Assembly (NCBI GenBank): GCA_002424045.1
Contig: DIPH01000044.1
Span: 42,631-106,630, forward strand
Origin: Firmicutes bacterium UBA5493
Lineage (GTDB): Bacteria > Bacillota > Limnochordia > Darwinibacteriales > Darwinibacteriaceae
DNA: 64,000 nt
Reading direction: 5' to 3'
Shown here: positions 1 through 12,523 of the stretch, one piece after another
Position numbering within the stretch: the stretch's first letter is position 1
Layout: each line of letters opens with the position of its first letter
Made by a program: the position numbers and the translations under genes
The notes under the pieces: generated by a model
What the model was told of the DNA's origin: nothing
Databases searched by the model: none
The model's input: only the letters and a program-made list of their open reading frames with translations

Positions 1-1408
1 CTCTGGCCCCCGCCTGACTCAAAAATTCACCAAGATACAAACCGATGGCCAAATTGACATCCTTTTCAAAGCTACCCTGGTATCCAATTGTACCTGGATC
101 CGAACCTCCGTGGCCAGGATCGACAACGACGGTCAGACCGGACAACTCACCATCTTTGACAGGAACTTCCTGGATCAATATTTCTGTGGGTTCTCCCTGC
201 AAACGAGCAAGATTGGCGTGCGCTTCACGTGCTGTTCCAGAAAAAAGAGGGAGCACGAATCCTCCTTCATCTAACTGTTCGAGAGGTAAGGGAGCCATGG
301 GTTCTGTTACCTGTAGAACGATTCTGGTTACAGAAGGTGTATGTTGGCTCGCCCGCAGACGGGCAATTCGCCCTTGATTAATGGGCCTGTCAAAAGAACG
401 AATCATTAATGTGGTTTCCTGTACATCCAATACTAAACGGAGGGGATCCTCTAAGTAAACTACTTCAATTACCGGAGCTGCCGATGCGTCAAAACGAAGT
501 CGAAATTCATCGCCCTCCTCTTCCAATTCAATGGATGTAAGTTGGAGGTTGAACTCAATCTCTAAGCCACCTTGGGGCCAGGGATTAACGCGGTAACCCG
601 TTGAGCCATGCAAATCACAAACGATGCGCATTGTCTCATCATCGAAACGGCTGCTGCGAATGGAGCGCACCACAGGATGGTCCCTGACGTCAACCGGAGG
701 AAGAGCATCGCCCCCCACGCCGTAGAGATCAATGACCAGCCGATCAGGATCCGTCAATAGATGGGTCTGATAACCAGTATATGAGTGAAGATCGAGAAAA
801 ACCCTTGACCTCGGTCCACCCATGAAAATGATTTCTTTCAAATCTTGATCTTCCTCGGGATGATGAAGAATAATCGGTTCACTAGGGCTTGTTGCAGCTG
901 GCCCCGATTCGCTCGGCACGAGATCATTAGGTGCTCTTACGCTGTCTTCCCTAATAAGCCCAGATGTAAAGGGGCGTTCTCGCGACGGGGTCTCCTTGGG
1001 CGGCTCCAGGCGTAAACCCATGATATCCTGGTCAAAGACAAGACTTAACCCGAGTCGATTGGAGATAAAACGAATGGGTACCACAATTTCCCCTTCAACA
1101 AATTGAGGCGCAACATCCAATTTATACATCATACCATCTACTTGTGCACTTTCTACCCCTAATTGCATAAGAATGGTTTGATCAGCAAACACCAACTCGA
1201 TCTCTTCGGGAGTAATGTTCACCTCGGCTCCTAGATATTCCGAAAATATGTCCACGGGGATCATAAAGTTACCATTGATCATTACCAAAGGATGTTTGAG
1301 CTCCACTTCATCTGATCCCACGAATAGTTTGAGGGCGGCTTCCGAGTGGCTTGAACAAAAAAGGGAAATAAAGATAAGAAAAAAGAAAATAAGGGCAACC
1401 CGCTTCAT
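1..1408 (-). CDS. N-acetylmuramoyl-L-alanine amidase (Amidase_3), 3' part outside window
   Basis: Exported peptidoglycan hydrolase that should cut the amide bond between N-acetylmuramic acid and L-alanine. The reading frame starts at ATG 1408, behind a GGAGG site, and runs off the window start after about 469 codons. A signal peptide (residues 1-25, very Phe/Leu/Ile-rich) is followed by a copper-amine-oxidase-N-like domain (about 28-125), a Pro/Glu-rich linker, and two AMIN-like beta domains that usually bind peptidoglycan. The catalytic domain begins at VVVDPGHGGSDPG, whose His is a zinc ligand, and the Glu in SFEKDVN is the second ligand. The remaining zinc ligands lie outside the window. 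It is divergent from the membrane protein at 1469, with only 60 bases between. Family assignment is firm; the exact cellular role (division, sporulation or turnover) is not visible. Confidence 0.88.
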   Translation of the reverse strand, partial: MKRVALIFFFLIFISLFCSSHSEAALKLFVGSDEVELKHPLVMINGNFMIPVDIFSEYLGAEVNITPEEIELVFADQTILMQLGVESAQVDGMMYKLDVAPQFVEGEIVVPIRFISNRLGLSLVFDQDIMGLRLEPPKETPSRERPFTSGLIREDSVRAPNDLVPSESGPAATSPSEPIILHHPEEDQDLKEIIFMGGPRSRVFLDLHSYTGYQTHLLTDPDRLVIDLYGVGGDALPPVDVRDHPVVRSIRSSRFDDETMRIVCDLHGSTGYRVNPWPQGGLEIEFNLQLTSIELEEEGDEFRLRFDASAAPVIEVVYLEDPLRLVLDVQETTLMIRSFDRPINQGRIARLRASQHTPSVTRIVLQVTEPMAPLPLEQLDEGGFVLPLFSGTAREAHANLARLQGEPTEILIQEVPVKDGELSGLTVVVDPGHGGSDPGTIGYQGSFEKDVNLAIGLYLGEFLSQAGAR

Positions 1409-1468
1409 AGTTTTACCTCCAGCTGTAATTATTACCATCATTTCTCCCTAGAAAGGAGGAATCCTCTT

Positions 1469-2287
1469 ATGTTTTCGCGCTTTTGGATACGCCTGGGAAA
1501 ATTTGGTTTATTCATGCTGCTCGCTTACCTCCTCATGGCCTACATTGTCGTCGTCACCATTATTATTCGTGAAGAATTAAGCATTGTCGACGCTGGTAAG
1601 GTAATCTCTGTCCTTAATCCATCCAAGGGTTTAAGCACCATGGAAGGTCAGGTTCGCAATATCTTCGGTGACCCCGTTCCCTTTGGGGTCATTATTGTGG
1701 GTGATCACCTAGTGCAAGCAGACAATACCGGAGCCTTTCGAGTAACAAACCTCACCCCGGGACGCCATACCCTGGAGATCTTTGCAGGGGATTATGCTAG
1801 GTACACTACAGAGATCCAAATTGATGAGGGAATCAATCATCCCACCATTAAGTATGAAACGGGCCTGTGGCCTCAAGTCTTTTTGGTGGATTTTCACGTT
1901 TTCTACAAAGAGAACGACGAGATCTTCGGTATGGTTGGTTTCGCCAATGGAACCACCGAACCTATCTTTATTGAAAGGGCCTCGATTCTCAGTCCGGGGG
2001 GCGAAGCCATCACCGATATTCTCCACGATAATGACGGGTTTGACTACTACATGGGCCTATCCAATAAGTTAGAAGTCGTTCTGGAGCCTCAAAAGGCACT
2101 GAAGTGGGCACCTCGCATGGTACAAGGTGGCGAGTTCGCTCCGGTGAAAGGCTACTTTCCACCAGGCCCGTATAGTCTAGAGGTCCACTACGCCTTCCAG
2201 GAAGGGCACGACCTGGGACAATATTTTGTCTTCACCATTACCGACCATCTTGATCTAGATAACAACTGGGCCCCCCATCTTCCATAA
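1469..2287 (+). CDS. Membrane-anchored protein with carboxypeptidase-regulatory-like domain
   Basis: Unrecognised 272-residue protein. A single hydrophobic segment near residues 9-33 probably anchors it with the rest outside the cell. Residues about 50-135 look like a carboxypeptidase-regulatory-like (CarboxypepD_reg) beta sandwich: a G-x-V start, then DNTGAFRVTNLTPGRHTLEI. The remaining 130 residues look beta-rich and match no family I know. The start ATG 1469 has a strong AAAGGAGG site. It is divergent from a cell-wall amidase, so a wall-associated role is possible but only inferred. The end of the gene lies in a tandem repeat that duplicates its stop-codon region. Confidence 0.75.
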   Translation: MFSRFWIRLGKFGLFMLLAYLLMAYIVVVTIIIREELSIVDAGKVISVLNPSKGLSTMEGQVRNIFGDPVPFGVIIVGDHLVQADNTGAFRVTNLTPGRHTLEIFAGDYARYTTEIQIDEGINHPTIKYETGLWPQVFLVDFHVFYKENDEIFGMVGFANGTTEPIFIERASILSPGGEAITDILHDNDGFDYYMGLSNKLEVVLEPQKALKWAPRMVQGGEFAPVKGYFPPGPYSLEVHYAFQEGHDLGQYFVFTITDHLDLDNNWAPHLP

Positions 2288-2330
2288 TGGGGCAACCCAT
2301 CTTCCATAATGGGGGCAACCCATCTTCCGT
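2274..2330 (+). repeat. 22-23-nt tandem repeat spanning a stop codon
   Basis: Two full copies (2274-2295 and 2296-2318) and one partial copy (2319-2330) of a unit beginning CCCATCTTCC and ending GGGGCAA or GGGGGCAA. The first copy carries the TAA stop of the preceding gene. Each unit can pair CCCAT with ATGGG to form a small hairpin, so it may act as a weak terminator or 3' end stabiliser. No T tract follows. Confidence 0.85.
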
Positions 2331-2376
2331 GACACGAATAATTCTGTTATAATAACGCCAAAGGGAGTTGTTGGCT

Positions 2377-2832
2377 ATGAGTCAGATCAAGGTCATTTCT
2401 GAAAATCGCCGAGCCCGTCATGATTACTTTATTGAAGACACCATGGAAACAGGAATTGTTCTCCAAGGTACGGAGGTAAAATCTCTTCGTTTGGGTAAAG
2501 TTAATCTCCGGGACAGTTTTGCCCGTGTTGAAAATGGTGAAGTATTTCTGTATGGTATGCACATCAGTCCCTACGAGCAGGGCAACCGCTATAACCACGA
2601 TCCAATTCGCCCGCGAAAACTGCTCCTCCACAAACGCGAGATTCGCCGCCTGGTTGGCAAGACCAAGGAGGATGGTTATACTCTAGTGCCCACGCGTCTC
2701 TACTTTATAAGAGGTCGGTGCAAAGTGGAACTGGCCCTAGCTAAAGGTAAGAAACTCTACGATAAGCGCGATGCAGCAGCAAAAAGAGATGCCACCAGAC
2801 GGGCCCAGCAGGCCCTCGGTCACGAGCGTTAA
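2377..2832 (+). CDS. smpB: SsrA-binding protein SmpB
   Basis: SmpB (151 aa) binds the tRNA-like part of tmRNA and brings it to stalled ribosomes in trans-translation. Recognisable signatures are [10 protein letters not shown] near the start, the [13 protein letters not shown] strand motif around residues 24-36, and the basic C-terminal tail with [14 protein letters not shown] that inserts in the mRNA channel. Length fits the family (about 150-160). ATG 2377 is chosen over an upstream TTG at 2368 because AAGGGAG at 2361-2367 lies 9 nt before it. A TATAAT at 2348-2353 is suggestive, but the -35 is poor. The tmRNA gene follows 74 bases later, the common arrangement. The usual neighbour rnr (RNase R) is not here. 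Confidence 0.97.
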   Translation: MSQIKVISENRRARHDYFIEDTMETGIVLQGTEVKSLRLGKVNLRDSFARVENGEVFLYGMHISPYEQGNRYNHDPIRPRKLLLHKREIRRLVGKTKEDGYTLVPTRLYFIRGRCKVELALAKGKKLYDKRDAAAKRDATRRAQQALGHER

Positions 2833-2847
2833 GGTCACAAGCGCTAA
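2818..2847 (+). repeat. 15-nt tandem duplication of the smpB stop-codon region
   Basis: The last five codons of smpB (GGTCACGAGCGTTAA, 2818-2832) are followed directly by a near copy (GGTCACAAGCGCTAA, 2833-2847), matching at 13 of 15 bases and placing a second in-frame TAA. The segment also forms an 8-bp inverted repeat, AAGGTCAC (2831-2838) with GTGACCTT (2853-2860). Confidence 0.85.
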
Positions 2848-2858
2848 AGCCGGTGACC

Positions 2859-2887
2859 TTGACAGTGACGTGAATTTTTGATATTCT
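2859..2887 (+). promoter_or_regulatory. Housekeeping promoter of the tmRNA gene
   Basis: A perfect -35 box TTGACA (2859-2864), a 17-nt spacer and a -10 box TATTCT (2882-2887). Transcription would start near 2894, about a dozen bases before the mature tmRNA 5' end. The -35 overlaps the right arm of the smpB 3' inverted repeat. Confidence 0.8.
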
Positions 2888-2905
2888 TAAGTCGTAACAC
2901 ACCAT

Positions 2906-3254
2906 GGGGGTGAATTAGTTTCGACGTGGGTAGGAAGAGCATCAGAAGCGAGCCGAGGTCCCCAATGCCGCGTTAAAAGTGGGAAAGCATTAACTGCAAA
3001 CAATAATTACGCCTTAGCTGCTTAGTTCGGCTAACGTCCCTTATTTCTCTGTCTGTTAGAAATAAGACCGACGTCAACTTACAGACTACCCTTTGAGAAG
3101 AGCCCGGGGCTGAATGGGGAAATTTACGGGCTGGTTCCTCCTTTAGCTGGCCACAAAGTAGAAGGAAGAACGAGAAACCAATTTGTGGCTGCGCTCGGAG
3201 ATGCTGGTGTAATTTCACTTGCGGACAGCGGTGCAACTCCGCTCACCTCCACCA
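2906..3254 (+). ncRNA. ssrA: Transfer-messenger RNA (tmRNA)
   Basis: tmRNA rescues stalled ribosomes and tags the unfinished protein for proteolysis. The 5' end GGGGGUG pairs with CACCUCC before the encoded 3' ACCA (3241-3254), giving a complete 7-bp acceptor stem with one G-U pair. The conserved TTCGAC stretch follows the 5' end (2920-2925), and the T-arm signature GGTGCAACTCC lies near the 3' end. The tag frame starts at GCA 2996 and reads ANNNYALAA before TAG 3023-3025, so the added peptide ends in the usual ALAA degron. The mature length of about 349 nt fits one-piece tmRNA. It has its own promoter and terminator. Confidence 0.97.
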
Positions 3255-3273
3255 AAACATAGGCTTTCAACAA

Positions 3274-3299
3274 AGAGTCTTCCTACAGGCTCTTTTTTT
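3274..3299 (+). terminator. Rho-independent terminator of ssrA
   Basis: Stem AGAGTC with GGCTCT (one G-U pair) around a short loop, followed by seven T residues, 20 bases after the tmRNA CCA end. Confidence 0.85.
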
Positions 3300-3309
3300 C
3301 TGCCCATAA

Positions 3310-3340
3310 CAAAAATCCCCTGTCCGCCATTGGACAGAGG
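3310..3340 (-). terminator. Terminator of secG
   Basis: On the minus strand, a 9-bp stem CCTCTGTCC / GGACAGGGG (one G-U pair) with a 6-nt loop, followed by ATTTTTG, placed 18 bases after the secG stop codon. Confidence 0.75.
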
Positions 3341-3357
3341 ATGATGTGCGAAAATGG

Positions 3358-3579
3358 TTAGAACCACACAGACAAAATGACAGAAAGGACCATGAAACCG
3401 ACAGCAAGATAGGTAGTTGCCGTGGCAAGGATTTCTTCGCTTCCTTTGCGCTGGCTGAAGAACATCCGACTTCCTCCACCGATAGAGCCTAAACCTTCAC
3501 CTTTGCTCTCCTGAAGTACCACCGCGACGATCAAAGCAATACACACAATAAACTGGATAATCATCAAAAAGGTTCCCAT
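3358..3579 (-). CDS. secG: Protein translocase subunit SecG
   Basis: Small (73 aa) membrane subunit of the SecYEG protein-export channel. Two hydrophobic helices (about 4-23 and 52-71) flank a conserved Gly/Ser loop, with the family marks VVLQESKGEGLGSIGG and a short FFSQRKGSEEIL segment. The length is normal for Bacillota SecG. A GGGAGGTG site lies before ATG 3579. It is convergent with ssrA and downstream of the glycolytic cluster. In Bacillus subtilis secG also sits close to smpB and ssrA, but on the same strand, so the block has been rearranged here. Confidence 0.93.
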   Translation of the reverse strand: MGTFLMIIQFIVCIALIVAVVLQESKGEGLGSIGGGSRMFFSQRKGSEEILATATTYLAVGFMVLSVILSVWF

Positions 3580-3649
3580 AGTCTTATGACACCTCCCTGC
3601 CCATTTATAACACTACTAGGTTATTCTATCACAGTGTCATGCCGCAGGC

Positions 3650-3679
3650 AAGAGAAAAACGGCTACAACCTGCGTAGCC
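3650..3679 (-). terminator. Terminator after the MBL-fold gene
   Basis: On the minus strand, stem GGCTAC / GTAGCC with a 7-nt loop (plus positions 3661-3679), followed by GTTTTTC, just after the MBL-fold gene and before secG. Confidence 0.75.
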
Positions 3680-3693
3680 AGGCGTCACTCCTC

Positions 3694-4428
3694 CTAGTTG
3701 AGGAGACCATTGATCCGATCGAACTGCGAAATCACAGTATAGTTTCCATCGCCTTTGGTGGACACCAAGACAGAACCATCAATGCTGGTAATATAGGTAT
3801 CTGTACCAGCCTTGGAATAATTACGGTAGATGCGCAGTTCTTCGATGGCGTCACTTATCATCACCGCCACCGTGGCACCAACTGCGTCGCGAAACGGTCT
3901 ACTCGAAGAAGTGCCTGCTCCATGGTGAGGTACTTTCAGCACACCAGACTTCAACCGTTCACCATACTTAGCAGCAATTTCCCGTTCTGAGGCTGTGTAC
4001 AGATCACCTGCGAACAAGAACGATGAATCGCCATAGGTCAGCTTCATCAGCAGGGACAGGTTGTTGATAAACTGGGTGCTTCCCTCAGGATACCCTTCGT
4101 AGTACTCGATGCCAGCCCTTGGGTGAAAAACCTCCACCAAGACATGATCACCAAACATAAAAGTGTCACCCTCCGCCAAAATCACGTGGGGAGTCTCAGT
4201 CGCCTCCAATGCTTCCGTGTAATTACGGTAGTGGGACGAGGGATACTCCACTTCTGTGGTGTACACTGCCCCAATGTCGTAGGCATGAATCAATTGTGCA
4301 AAGCTCCCCACGTGATGAACATGGGGGTGCGATGCTACCAAGTAATCAATACGGGTTATACCCAAGGACTCCAGGGCATTTTGAATGTCAATGAAGGTAC
4401 TGGGATTGCCAGCGTCCACAATCATCAC
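3694..4428 (-). CDS. ComEC-like metallo-beta-lactamase-fold protein, 5' end damaged
   Basis: The sequence resembles the C-terminal MBL domain of ComEC/competence-type proteins: VMIVDAGN, SHPHVHHVGS, FAGDLYT, and a late VPHHGAGTSSS motif. Two things look broken. The usual opening strand (V-G-Q-G-D-S-x-L-I) is missing: the frame is closed by TAA at 4462-4464 only 12 codons upstream, and no start with a ribosome site exists. The expected TH-P-H-A-D-H motif reads SHPHVHH, losing the metal-binding Asp. GTG 4428 is the first possible start. It may be a recent pseudogene or a 5' sequence error. It lies 145 bases after eno, behind the eno terminator. Confidence 0.6.
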   Translation of the reverse strand: MMIVDAGNPSTFIDIQNALESLGITRIDYLVASHPHVHHVGSFAQLIHAYDIGAVYTTEVEYPSSHYRNYTEALEATETPHVILAEGDTFMFGDHVLVEVFHPRAGIEYYEGYPEGSTQFINNLSLLMKLTYGDSSFLFAGDLYTASEREIAAKYGERLKSGVLKVPHHGAGTSSSRPFRDAVGATVAVMISDAIEELRIYRNYSKAGTDTYITSIDGSVLVSTKGDGNYTVISQFDRINGLLN

Positions 4429-4518
4429 TTTGCCATCTGGTGAAGTTAGAATTGTCCGCTTTTATCGTCGCTCCTGGTGAGGTTCACTATCATAGAACAT
4501 CAAATTCGGGCAAAACTT

Positions 4519-4557
4519 AAAAAAGCGGCAAGGCCCTAAAGATAGGACTTTGCCGCC
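4519..4557 (-). terminator. Strong terminator of the glycolytic operon (after eno)
   Basis: Minus strand: a 12-bp GC-rich stem (GCGGCAAAGTCC with GGGCCTTGCCGC, one A-C mismatch and one G-U pair) and an 8-nt loop, followed by six T residues; 17 bases after the eno stop. Confidence 0.9.
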
Positions 4558-4573
4558 TGAGGCGAGACGTCTG

Positions 4574-7392
<2,819 letters not shown>

Positions 7393-7414
7393 CGTTTCAC
7401 ACACCTTTTGGGAT

Positions 7415-8158
7415 CTAGTACTTGATTATACCAACAAAATCCTCAACGTTAAGACTTGCACCGCCTACTAACGCTCCGTCGATTTCGGGTTGATCCATAA
7501 ATTCCGTTATATTTCCAGGCTTGACGCTGCCTCCGTATTGAATGCGGACCTTTTGAGCCAATTCAGGGCCGAAGAGCTTTGACAAAGTCTGGCGAATGGA
7601 ACCGATGACTTGATTGGCATCGTTTCCATTGGAGGTTTCCCCCGTGCCAATGGCCCAAATCGGCTCATAGGCAATGACAACTTGATCAATCTGCTCCGGA
7701 TTAACACCGGCAAGCCCCTTTGTAGTCTGGGCCACCACGATATTCTCTGTCTCCCCAGCCTTACGCTGAGCTAGAGTTTCGCCTACACAGAGAATGGGCC
7801 TCAAACCTACTTCTAGCGCTTTGAGTACCTTCTTGTTGATGAGCTCATCATCTTCCTTGAAGATTTCCCTGCGTTCGGAGTGGCCTAAGATGACATATTC
7901 ACAGCCCACATCTTCTAACATGGCTGCCGATACCTCTCCCGTGTAGGCTCCCTGGTCAGCAAAGTACATGTTTTGAGCCCCAATTTTCACTTTGCTTAAT
8001 CCCAAGGCATTCAGCGATGAAAGACAGGTAAAAGGCGCACAGATGACAACCTCAACAGAGCTTTCCAAAACCAATTCATCAAGCTTGCGAGCGAGCTCTA
8101 TAGCTTCACCTACATTTTTGTGCATTTTCCAGTTTCCTGCAATAATTGGAGTACGCAT
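7415..8158 (-). CDS. tpiA: Triosephosphate isomerase
   Basis: Interconverts dihydroxyacetone phosphate and glyceraldehyde 3-phosphate. The 247-aa TIM barrel has the substrate-binding Asn and Lys in AGNWKMHKN, the electrophilic His in LGHSERRE (about 93-100), the catalytic Glu in VIAYEPIWAIGTG (about 163-175, with the mobile loop) and the phosphate-binding QYGGSVKPGN and GALVGGASL. ATG 8158 has AGAGGTGAG six bases upstream; the upstream ATG at 8179, inside the end of pgk, has no site. It lies between pgk and gpmI. Confidence 0.97.
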   Translation of the reverse strand: MRTPIIAGNWKMHKNVGEAIELARKLDELVLESSVEVVICAPFTCLSSLNALGLSKVKIGAQNMYFADQGAYTGEVSAAMLEDVGCEYVILGHSERREIFKEDDELINKKVLKALEVGLRPILCVGETLAQRKAGETENIVVAQTTKGLAGVNPEQIDQVVIAYEPIWAIGTGETSNGNDANQVIGSIRQTLSKLFGPELAQKVRIQYGGSVKPGNITEFMDQPEIDGALVGGASLNVEDFVGIIKY

Positions 8159-8168
8159 AATCTCACCT

Positions 8169-9350
8169 CTATTTATCATTTAAAGCGGCCACACCCGGCA
8201 GAACCCTGCCTTCTAAGAATTCCAGGGAAGCGCCACCACCAGTGGAGACATGAGTCATTTTATCAGCGAGACCCATCTGTTCTACGGCCGCGGCTGAATC
8301 TCCGCCACCAATGATGGAAACTGCGGAAGAATCGGCCAACGCTTTGGCTACGCCTTCGGTTCCGGCAGCGAAAGCCTCCAACTCAAAGACTCCCATAGGC
8401 CCATTCCAGACCACTGTTCCAGCCGTCTTTACCACTTCACTGAAAAGTGCCGTTGTCTTAGGACCCATATCTAGGCCTTCCCAGCCCGCAGGGATCGCTT
8501 CAACATTAACAACCTTATGTTCAGTATCTGCAGTGCGTTCTTTTCCTACCACAATGTCCACGGGAAGCAAGAGTTTTACGCCCTTTTCCTTTGCCTTGAC
8601 CATGATATCTCGGCAGAAATCTAAACGCTCTGGATCCAAGAGCGAATTTCCGATCTCGTATCCCTGCGCCTTGAAGAAGGTGTAAGCCATCCCTCCGCCA
8701 ATAATTAGGGTATCCGCCTTGTTCAAAAGTGACTCAATGACACCTATCTTATCTTTAACCTTAGCGCCACCTAAAATAGCCACAAAGGGACGTTTAGGTT
8801 CATCCAATGCTCCACCCAGAAACTCCAGCTCTTTCTCCATGAGAAAACCAGAGACTGCCGGCAGATAGTCGGCAACTCCCGTTGTAGAGGCGTGGGCCCG
8901 GTGGGCTGTGCCGAAGGCGTCATTCACATAAATGTCTCCTAGGGCAGCTAAGGTTTTGGCAAACTCTGGATCGTTTTTCTCCTCTTCAGCATAGAAGCGC
9001 ACATTCTCAAGTACAAGGACTTCACCTGCTTTAAGGGCGTCTACCGCTTTTTCCACTTCAGGTCCTATGCAGTCATCGATCTTCTGAACAGACTGGCCCA
9101 AAAGTTCACCCAAACGCTTGGCAATAGGATCAAGGCGTAAGTCCTCATTTACTTTGCCCTTCGGGCGTCCAAAGTGTGACATGAGGATCACTTTTCCGCC
9201 TTGTTCGACCACATGCTTTATCGTAGGTAACGCAGCTCGAATCCTCTTGTCGTCCGTTATGACGCCATCTTGCATGGGTACGTTGAAATCGACACGAATC
9301 AAGACCCGCTGGCCCTGTACATTAACATCGGCAATCGTTTTCTTAGCCAT
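8169..9350 (-). CDS. pgk: Phosphoglycerate kinase
   Basis: Makes ATP from 1,3-bisphosphoglycerate. Standard 393-aa two-domain enzyme: [12 protein letters not shown] at residues 16-27, SHFGRPKG, the [13 protein letters not shown] segment, [27 protein letters not shown], the nucleotide-binding [13 protein letters not shown] and the C-terminal [10 protein letters not shown] and [13 protein letters not shown]. The start is ATG 9350, with GAGGAGGG five bases upstream; an open frame continues 21 codons upstream to 9413 but has no ribosome site and crosses the intercistronic hairpin. Confidence 0.98.
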   Translation of the reverse strand: MAKKTIADVNVQGQRVLIRVDFNVPMQDGVITDDKRIRAALPTIKHVVEQGGKVILMSHFGRPKGKVNEDLRLDPIAKRLGELLGQSVQKIDDCIGPEVEKAVDALKAGEVLVLENVRFYAEEEKNDPEFAKTLAALGDIYVNDAFGTAHRAHASTTGVADYLPAVSGFLMEKELEFLGGALDEPKRPFVAILGGAKVKDKIGVIESLLNKADTLIIGGGMAYTFFKAQGYEIGNSLLDPERLDFCRDIMVKAKEKGVKLLLPVDIVVGKERTADTEHKVVNVEAIPAGWEGLDMGPKTTALFSEVVKTAGTVVWNGPMGVFELEAFAAGTEGVAKALADSSAVSIIGGGDSAAAVEQMGLADKMTHVSTGGGASLEFLEGRVLPGVAALNDK

Positions 9351-9399
9351 AAAAACCCTCCTCATAGTGCATGTTTCATAAAGCGAAACAATCATCAGA

Positions 9400-9426
9400 G
9401 GATCCCCCCGCAAGACGGGGGGATCC
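9400..9426 (-). promoter_or_regulatory. Perfect 11-bp hairpin between gapA and pgk
   Basis: GGATCCCCCCG and CGGGGGGATCC form an uninterrupted 11-bp stem around a 5-nt loop, just after the gapA stop. There is no T tract, so it is more likely an mRNA-stability or processing element than a terminator. It also sits upstream of the pgk ribosome site. Confidence 0.7.
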
Positions 9427-9437
9427 CGAACCTAATG

Positions 9438-11485
<2,048 letters not shown>

Positions 11486-11509
11486 AATTGACCACCCTCT
11501 TTGTCCCGG

Positions 11510-11545
11510 GACATTTGGCGGCCCGCCGGGGTATATTGCGTCCCA
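11510..11545 (-). promoter_or_regulatory. Probable CggR operator
   Basis: Read on the minus strand the 36 bases have exactly the spacing of the Bacillus operator: TGGGAC, 6 nt, TACC, 4 nt, CGGGCC, 6 nt, TGTC (consensus CGGGAC-N6-TGTC repeated, 4 nt apart). It lies between the putative promoter and the GTG start of cggR, and is followed by the palindrome TGTCCCGGGACA. Confidence 0.75.
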
Positions 11546-11593
11546 CCTCATCGCTAAATATTCTTCTTTTTCCCATCGTTCCCTTCTATCTTC

Positions 11594-11622
11594 TTGTTAA
11601 TACTTGGTATTCAATTTGTCAA
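11594..11622 (-). promoter_or_regulatory. Candidate promoter of the cggR-glycolysis operon
   Basis: A perfect -35 TTGACA (plus 11617-11622) with a 17-nt spacer and a weak -10 TAACAA (11594-11599), overlapping the 3' end of whiA. It lies about 50 bases upstream of the operator. The -10 is poor, so the exact start is uncertain. Confidence 0.5.
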
Positions 11623-12523
11623 CTTGTCGCGCCTTTTCCCTAATCTGCGCAAATCGGTAATTTACTCCAGATTTACTCATTTTAGGCACCATTAAGTCCC
11701 CTATCTCCTGGAGGGAAGCATAGGGATTCTCAAGGCGTACACGGGCAATTTCCCGAAGCTTAGGGGGTAACTCTTCGAGCCCAATGGCGGCATCAATTGC
11801 TTGAATGTCCTCCAATTGATCCATGGCCGCTTTTACTGTTTTGTCCACATTGGCCGTTTCGCAGTTCACAAGGCGATTGACTTGGTTGCGCATATCCTTC
11901 ATAACGCGCACATTTTCAAAGCGCAAAAGGGCGTTGTGGGCTCCCATCAAGTTAAGCACATGGACAATTTGTCCGCCATCTTTCATATAGATAACCAGAG
12001 AACCCTTTCTCTGCGTGATACCCCCATCTAACCCTAGGGATGTCATGATCTCTAGAATTTTTTCCGCCAAGCGACTCTGCTCTGTGGATATCTCCACATG
12101 GTAGGCCCGCTCAGGATTTGTAATGGAACCATTGCTTAAAAATGCTCCCCGCAAATATGCCCTTCTACAGCACTTTTTTCGAGGAATATCCAGCTCACCC
12201 AGGACACTTTGATCTTTGAAATCCTGGTATACTTGTCCCGCTGGACCGCCTCCAAGTACGCGCACGGTACATAATTGAGACCGCCGCGAACGAGACTTCA
12301 CAACCAAGACCTGTGTGGGTATGTCAGGATAAAGACCCTTAAGAAGCAGGAGAATCTTGCGAGCCACCAAAGGCGATGAATTGTTGAAATCCAAAACCTG
12401 GTTGTTGGAGCCCAAAAGAAAGCCCTCTAGCTCATAGAAGGCGCTGAGCTCCGCGATGCGACAGCAACGGGCACCTGGAATTACCCGAGCTAGTTCATGA
12501 CGAACGTCATCAGAGAAACTCAT
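11597..12523 (-). CDS. whiA: WhiA, DNA-binding protein with LAGLIDADG-like fold
   Basis: WhiA (308 aa) is a conserved Gram-positive DNA-binding protein needed for sporulation genes in Streptomyces and linked to cell division and central metabolism in Bacillus. Recognisable: N-terminal SFSDDVRHELARV, cysteines in ARCCRIAELSAF, the homing-endonuclease-like segment KKCCRRAYLRGAFLSNGSI around residues 118-136, and the helix-turn-helix end with NPYASLQEIGDLM and KSGVNYRFAQI. ATG 12523 sits 5 nt behind GGAGGCGAG and overlaps the stop of the VanW-family gene in ATGA. Usually found as rapZ-yvcK-whiA; here rapZ is absent from the neighbourhood. Confidence 0.95.
   Translation of the reverse strand: MSFSDDVRHELARVIPGARCCRIAELSAFYELEGFLLGSNNQVLDFNNSSPLVARKILLLLKGLYPDIPTQVLVVKSRSRRSQLCTVRVLGGGPAGQVYQDFKDQSVLGELDIPRKKCCRRAYLRGAFLSNGSITNPERAYHVEISTEQSRLAEKILEIMTSLGLDGGITQRKGSLVIYMKDGGQIVHVLNLMGAHNALLRFENVRVMKDMRNQVNRLVNCETANVDKTVKAAMDQLEDIQAIDAAIGLEELPPKLREIARVRLENPYASLQEIGDLMVPKMSKSGVNYRFAQIREKARQVDKLNTKY

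Noticed and set aside
3255..3357. A single bidirectional terminator for ssrA and secG
   Set aside because: Two separate hairpins, each followed by a T run in its own direction, are present, so I list them separately.
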